NCBI GenBank assembly: GCA_902472795.1
Contig: CABROZ010000032.1
Coordinates: 1 to 20,955 of the forward strand
Direction: 5' to 3'
DNA from: an uncultured Bacteroides sp.
GTDB lineage: Bacteria; Bacteroidota; Bacteroidia; Bacteroidales; Bacteroidaceae
Length of the DNA: 20,955 bases
The notes beneath the pieces were generated by a model, which saw nothing but the letters and a program-made list of their open reading frames with translations, was not told the origin of the DNA and did no database searches. The first letter of the stretch is position 1; each line of letters begins with the position of its first letter. This document shows positions 14,915-20,955 of the stretch, piece by piece. The position numbers and the translations under genes are program-made.

Positions 14915-15024
14915 CTTCCGTTTCCAGCTTAGGAAACTCCCGTTTCCTGCTTAGGATACGGCCGTTCCCTCCTTAGGATACGAGCGTTTCCTCCTTAGGG
15001 AACGGGCGTAACCTCTTGTGGAAA
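14915..15024. repeat. Five degenerate 22-bp tandem repeats between DUF3810 and mazG
   Basis: Units of exactly 22 bases run at 14915-14936, 14937-14958, 14959-14980, 14981-15002 and 15003-15024. The shared core is close to CGTTTCCTSCTTAGGAWA. Most units hold an imperfect dyad of GTTTCC and GGAAAC type; unit 1 with its next base is perfect (14920-14925 and 14932-14937). AGTTTCC (14909-14915) and GGAAACT (15051-15057) flank the array as a further inverted pair. No gene lies in 14831-15061. There are no unique spacers, so it is not a CRISPR array. Confidence 0.85.
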
Positions 15025-15061
15025 CGGAGGGGATAACAGAGGTGGATGAGGGAAACTGAGT

Positions 15062-16116
15062 TTAGTGTTTGTCCTTCTGCCTCATTTCGTACGAAATCAG
15101 CAGTCCTACCACTTGCGAATAGTTCTGTCGTCCGCTTTCAATTTTGTTGCCTTTCAGGTAGAGGTCGTACATCCAGTCTTGTATCGAGCCGATGAGGGGG
15201 CTGTACTTTTCAGTCCAGTACAGTCGGTTCTGCTCGTAGACTTCGACCACTTCGGGACGGATGCGGCCGGCAAGGGCTTCGAATTCTTCCTGCGTGAGCA
15301 GTGGGCGAGCGTTGGACAGCACGTGAGGCAGCAGAGACAGGTAGCCGCTGAACGGGTACATACCTGATAGGCGTAGAAGTTGGCCTCGGCCTCGCTGGTG
15401 ATGCCCAGCAGGTGGGCCAGTTCGTGGGTGTAGGTGGCAGGGTACTGGTTGGGCAACAGGTCGCCGTTGACGGTGAATTCGCAGAAGAACGGCCCCATGC
15501 TGCCCGTCACGCCCACGGCAGAAATGAACGGTGTGAAAACCATGGTCTTCACACGTGGTTGCGGATGGAAAGGCCGGTGTACGGCCAGTTCGGGAGCTAT
15601 GTGGTTGTAGCCTTCGACGGCGGCGTCGCGTATCAGGCGTTTATCGGTGAGGGGTTGAGGCGTGAAGCTGGCATTCAGGCTGTCGATGTAGCGGTCGGCG
15701 AAATCCAGAAAGACTTCTTTGGAGTATTCGGCCGGCTCGATGCCGGTGCGCGCGTAAAATCCCGGTTGCGAGTAATTCAGTCCCCACGCCAGGTAGAACC
15801 AGGCATATACCCAAAGCAGATATTCGCCCACCTTGCGAAGCGCACGTAGCAGTCGCTGTTTGCGGCGGACGACGGCATAGACCGGATAGAGCACTACCCA
15901 TGCGATGCTGAGGGCGATGAACACATCGCCAATGGCAAAGGGGAAGAGGGCCGAGAAGGCCGAAAGTACATAAGCGATGCCGGGGTAGAGGTGCTGGGCA
16001 TACCACTGTCCCCACGAAGGAATCTGCTGGGTCAGGACGACGTACAGCAACAGAAGCAGCAACAGGCCGTGACGGGGTCTGACATGCGAGCGTATGCGTG
16101 TGAACGTGCGATTCAT
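15062..16116 (-). pseudogene. DUF3810 family membrane protein (HExxH), frameshifted
   Basis: Read from ATG 16116, the frame encodes a membrane protein with about three N-terminal hydrophobic helices (LLLLLLLYVVL; ALFPFAIGDVFIALSIAWVV; YLLWVYAWFYLAWGLNY) and a zinc-protease-like HELAH (residues 230-234) followed by SEAEANFYAYQ with a candidate third ligand. After YQVCTR, near 15350-15360, the frame runs into unrelated sequence to a stop at 15154. The native-looking end (FSGYLSLLPHVLSNARPLL to the stop at 15062) sits in another frame. One extra base near 15351-15357 would restore a protein of about 350 residues. It may be a true mutation or a sequencing error. The HELAH core is intact. Function is unknown; the family is assigned by recognition, not by search. 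Confidence 0.8.
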
Positions 16117-16150
16117 ATAAAGCGGATGTTTTTTTAGAAGAATGCTCCGG

Positions 16151-16158
16151 CAAAAGTA
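16151..16158 (-). promoter_or_regulatory. Possible -7 promoter box of the DUF3810 gene
   Basis: The minus strand reads TACTTTTG, matching TAnnTTTG, 34 bases upstream of ATG 16116. No -33 TTTG at standard distance. Confidence 0.4.
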
Positions 16159-16203
16159 ATACTAATTTTGAAAATCCTGTCCGTCAGTATCGCCGGATGC
16201 CAA

Positions 16204-16219
16204 TAAATTTGTAAATTTG
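16204..16219 (+). promoter_or_regulatory. Tandem -7 boxes upstream of valS
   Basis: TAAATTTG occurs twice in direct succession (16204-16211 and 16212-16219); each copy matches TAnnTTTG. The second ends 35 bases before ATG 16255. No -33 TTTG is at the normal distance from either. Confidence 0.45.
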
Positions 16220-16254
16220 CCGCCAAATAAACTATAATCAATGATTTGAAGACA

Positions 16255-18939
<2,685 letters not shown>

Positions 18940-18954
18940 GCTGACATAAGACCA

Positions 18955-19018
18955 TAAAAAAGATTCACGCTGATGCAGCAACCTGAAAGGTAAAACTGCA
19001 ATCAGCGTGAATTTTTTG
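18955..19018. terminator. Bidirectional Rho-independent terminator after valS
   Basis: ATTCACGCTGAT (18963-18974) pairs perfectly with ATCAGCGTGAAT (19001-19012), with GCAG/CTGC extending the stem past one bulged A. A T-tract follows on the plus strand (19013-19018), and the A-run at 18956-18961 gives a U-tract on the minus strand. It can stop both valS and the convergent acidic-protein gene ending at 19091. Confidence 0.92.
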
Positions 19019-19090
19019 TTTTAATAGATATCTCTCTTATGTCAGAATGTCCTTGAAAAAGAAGGAGGGGAGGAGGTAAGAGCCGGAGCC

Positions 19091-19534
19091 TTATTCCAGT
19101 AATTTCTTCAGGAAATCGTCCAGTTCTTCGTCCAGTCCTTTCAGCAACTCATCGTTTACCAGCAAGGTATCGTCGTCCATCAGGAGCAGTTCGGCAATGG
19201 TCTCTTTGTCTTCATCGACCAGAACGAAGGAGTAGGGCTTCATGATGGTCAGTTTGTCGAATACGCCTTGTTTCTTCATATTGCCAAGCAGATTGGCAAA
19301 TATGTGCTCGATGCATTCGTAGAAGTCGTCGCCGTCATAGGTCATCCATTCTTCGATCGTGGCATGTGCCAGTTCATTGTCGTCATCGTCGAATATCAGC
19401 AACTCGCCTGAACTTTGTATGGGTTGCAGATGGATGTCGGTGACAATGGTTTGTTCGCAACCGCAGGTAAACCTGTCGATTGCTTTCTTGACGGTTTCTT
19501 CTATGAGCGATAATGCAGATTGGCTGAGTTTCAT
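19091..19534 (-). CDS. Very acidic hypothetical protein
   Basis: I do not recognise this 147-residue protein. It has no signal peptide or membrane helix, so it is probably cytoplasmic. The N-terminal helix (MKLSQSALSLIEETVKKAID) is followed by a Cys pair, CGC (24-26). The middle and end are dominated by Asp and Glu (FDDDDNELAHATIEEWM; VLVDEDKETIAELLLMDDD; LKGLDEELDDFLKKLLE). The alternation of strand-like and helix-like segments suggests a small folded domain rather than a disordered tail. The start is well supported by AAAGGAAAG ahead of the ATG and a -7 box at 19559-19566. The gene stands alone between the valS terminator and the DUF6340-like gene. I can give no function; a regulatory or binding partner role is possible but unsupported. 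Confidence 0.85.
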   Translation of the reverse strand: MKLSQSALSLIEETVKKAIDRFTCGCEQTIVTDIHLQPIQSSGELLIFDDDDNELAHATIEEWMTYDGDDFYECIEHIFANLLGNMKKQGVFDKLTIMKPYSFVLVDEDKETIAELLLMDDDTLLVNDELLKGLDEELDDFLKKLLE

Positions 19535-19539
19535 ATTAT

Positions 19540-19548
19540 CTTTCCTTT
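19540..19548 (-). promoter_or_regulatory. Shine-Dalgarno-like site of the acidic-protein gene
   Basis: The minus strand reads AAAGGAAAG; its AAAGGA core ends 8 bases before ATG 19534. It is one of only two purine-rich sites of this strength found upstream of starts in the window. Confidence 0.55.
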
Positions 19549-19558
19549 ATGCGTGCGT

Positions 19559-19566
19559 CAAAGGTA
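19559..19566 (-). promoter_or_regulatory. Probable -7 promoter box of the acidic-protein gene
   Basis: The minus strand reads TACCTTTG, matching TAnnTTTG, 24 bases upstream of ATG 19534. No TTTG at the standard -33 distance. Confidence 0.5.
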
Positions 19567-19618
19567 GGGAAAATAATTAATAATCGGTTAAAAAATGCGG
19601 GGAAACTTCTGTAGTCTT

Positions 19619-20716
19619 TTATTTTTCCTCTTCCTTGAAGCGTCCTGTCTGCATGTCGAGCATATGTATGCTTGACAGTCGTTTTTCCAGTTCAACTACA
19701 TACATGCTGGTCAGTAAATAGTTGGGCACGAGGCTGGCATCGACCCCACGGACGGTTTTCTTATGTTCTACCTGATCTATTTCTGCCGCTACAGCCTGTG
19801 CCTTTTGTGCCCAGGACAATGCACTCTGTATGCTGTCCTGCATCTCGTAGCCCAATGCTGCGTTGTAGGCAGCATACATTTTCTGTTTGCCTTTTCCTTG
19901 ATTATATGCTTTCTCCCAAAGCGAAATCGCTCCCGGCCAGTTTTTCTCTCTTACGCAGATGGCTGCATCGCGCATATTAACCGAACCGCCAATGAAGATA
20001 TACCTCTGTTGCGTTGTCCAATAAGGTATCAGGTGCTTGACGGGAATGGTGCCGGCAAATATGGAGGCTTCCCTGATCAGGTCTTTGTCCTTGATGAGAT
20101 TGTTGTTCACTCTTTCTACCCCATTCTCAATTCTATCCCAGTATATGCTGTCCGAAAGGGTTAAGGTAGCAATCGCCTTGCTCCTGTTGGGCACATAGAT
20201 GCTGATGGTAGGACTGACAAGGACATCGAGCGTTCCTATATAAGCGTCGTAGGAAAAGCGTTGTATTTTCCGAAGGGCTTCCATCTGTACATTTTCTATG
20301 GCAATCAGAAAATCGACCTGAAGTTGTTGGGTTAGTGTATTGACTTCTTCGGTGGTGAGGGGTGTTTTCTCTGCAACAACATCCTGACTACGCAAGGCTG
20401 AATCGCAAATAACCACTTCATCGAAGTAATTCTCGTCAGCGATGGATTGTGCCAGTGATTCGGCAGCTTGTGCGGCATCACCATAGTAAAATTGGGACAT
20501 CCGGAGCATTTCCCTATCATTCTTGATCGGCAGCTTTTTATTGATAGGATTTTGCTCGGGAATATTGGGCATATTGTTGACAATCGCTACCCGTTTCAGT
20601 TCGGGAGGAAAGCTTATATCGGCGGGAATCATGTAGTCCACCGAAATCGACTCCATACTTTGGCAACCACTTACTATTCCGCAAAGCAATATCAGGTAAT
20701 GGATATACTTATTCAT
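19619..20716 (-). CDS. DUF6340-like lipoprotein with TPR-like C-terminus
   Basis: A 365-residue exported lipoprotein. The signal sequence MNKYIHYLILLCGIVSGC ends in a lipobox (VSGC, Cys18). The residues after the Cys (QSMES) lack a run of acidic residues, so surface export is not indicated, and a periplasm-facing position is more likely. The body has a KRVAIVNNMP segment, a DAAQAAESLAQSIAD helix, FLIAIENVQ and an ISIYVPNRSKAIATLTLSDS strand pair that I associate with DUF6340. Around residues 280-325, CVREKNWPGAISLWEKAYNQ and AAYNAALGYEMQDS look like tetratricopeptide helices. ATG 20716 is used because the longer in-frame start at 20779 overlaps the promoter's -33 box. It has a full-consensus promoter of its own and no clear terminator before the acidic-protein gene. 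Function unknown. Confidence 0.75.
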   Translation of the reverse strand: MNKYIHYLILLCGIVSGCQSMESISVDYMIPADISFPPELKRVAIVNNMPNIPEQNPINKKLPIKNDREMLRMSQFYYGDAAQAAESLAQSIADENYFDEVVICDSALRSQDVVAEKTPLTTEEVNTLTQQLQVDFLIAIENVQMEALRKIQRFSYDAYIGTLDVLVSPTISIYVPNRSKAIATLTLSDSIYWDRIENGVERVNNNLIKDKDLIREASIFAGTIPVKHLIPYWTTQQRYIFIGGSVNMRDAAICVREKNWPGAISLWEKAYNQGKGKQKMYAAYNAALGYEMQDSIQSALSWAQKAQAVAAEIDQVEHKKTVRGVDASLVPNYLLTSMYVVELEKRLSSIHMLDMQTGRFKEEEK

Positions 20717-20749
20717 AACATTCTGATTTGATTCTATTATTCTATAAAA

Positions 20750-20780
20750 CAAATATACGCTTTTATGTCTATAAGACAAA
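20750..20780 (-). promoter_or_regulatory. Promoter of the DUF6340-like gene, full consensus
   Basis: On the minus strand TTTG (complement of 20777-20780) and TATATTTG (complement of 20750-20757) are separated by 19 bases, the same arrangement as at rpsA. It predicts a start near 20743 and a leader of about 27 bases. The -33 box coincides with the U-tract of the secA terminator. Confidence 0.7.
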
Positions 20781-20809
20781 AAGCCCCGGACTGTTTTTTT
20801 AGTCCGGGG
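20773..20809 (-). terminator. Rho-independent terminator of secA
   Basis: CCCCGGACT (20784-20792) pairs perfectly with AGTCCGGGG (20801-20809) around an 8-base loop. On the minus strand the hairpin is followed by CTTTTTGTC. It lies 31 bases beyond the secA stop. Confidence 0.9.
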
Positions 20810-20839
20810 TTTGTATTTACCGCTATATCAAGTTACGTT

Positions 20840-20953
20840 TTATGCGTTTCTACCGTGGCAATTTTTATATTTCTTTCCACTTCCGCAGGGGCAGGGATCA
20901 TTACGTCCTACAGTCTTTTCTACACGGATAGGCTCGCGCTTCTGTTGTTCGCG
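20840..20953 (-). CDS. secA: Protein translocase ATPase SecA, C-terminal 37 codons (partial)
   Basis: Only the C-terminal tail of the gene is inside the window; it continues past base 20955. The tail reads REPIRVEKTVGRNDPCPCGSG and ends GKKYKNCHGRNA before a TAA stop. It contains the SEC-C zinc motif C-x-C-x8-C-H, which in SecA contacts SecB or the ribosome. The motif also occurs in other proteins, but the preceding RVEKTVGRNDPCPCGSGKKY matches the Bacteroidetes SecA tail well. A strong terminator follows. The main ATPase body is not visible. Confidence 0.88.
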   Translation of the reverse strand, partial: REQQKREPIRVEKTVGRNDPCPCGSGKKYKNCHGRNA

Positions 20954-20955
20954 GG

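Noticed and set aside
14915..15024. CRISPR array
   Set aside because: The 22-bp units abut without spacers and diverge from one another; no cas gene is nearby.
15062..15361. A separate 99-residue gene starting at ATG 15361
   Set aside because: Its sequence is the continuation of the DUF3810 protein in another frame; it has no start signals of its own and is better read as the end of a frameshifted gene.

Overview
The window reads as a chromosomal, mostly housekeeping stretch from a member of the Bacteroidales, most likely genus Bacteroides. The support is threefold. First, several genes have Bacteroides-type promoter elements (-7 box TAnnTTTG, in two cases with a -33 TTTG 19 bases upstream). 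Second, most starts lack a Shine-Dalgarno sequence. Third, the gene content fits: a type III glutamine synthetase, a DUF5686 outer-membrane protein, DUF3810, a DUF6340-like lipoprotein, and an ECF sigma factor followed by a small membrane protein with an NPFRVPEGYFE motif. I see no transposase, integrase, CRISPR array, tRNA or rRNA.

Layout: (1) 2-3777, plus strand: ftsK (5' end cut by the window), a LolA-like periplasmic carrier and trxB. (2) 3778-7019, minus strand: a Crp/Fnr-family regulator and type III glutamine synthetase, with a hairpin terminator between them and a structured 151-bp gap facing trxB. (3) 7107-13906, plus strand: DUF5686 outer-membrane protein, rpsA with six S1 domains, rnz (tRNase Z), then an ECF sigma factor, a single-pass membrane protein and a Spy/CnrX-like periplasmic protein that look like a signalling cassette. 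(4) 14006-16116, minus strand: mazG and a DUF3810 membrane metalloprotease-like gene broken by a frameshift; between them lies a tandem array of five degenerate 22-bp repeats. (5) 16255-18939, plus strand: valS. (6) 19091-20955, minus strand: a very acidic hypothetical protein, a DUF6340-like lipoprotein and the last 37 codons of secA.

The genes serve core functions: chromosome segregation, lipoprotein trafficking, thiol redox, nitrogen assimilation, translation, tRNA maturation, nucleotide-pool cleaning and secretion. The less explained parts are the sigma/membrane/periplasmic cassette, the 22-bp repeat array, the DUF3810 frameshift, the overlapping back-to-back promoters of glnN and the DUF5686 gene, and the structured gap between trxB and the Crp-family gene. 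I did not find a clearly new multi-gene system. The sigma cassette and the repeat array are the best candidates for follow-up.
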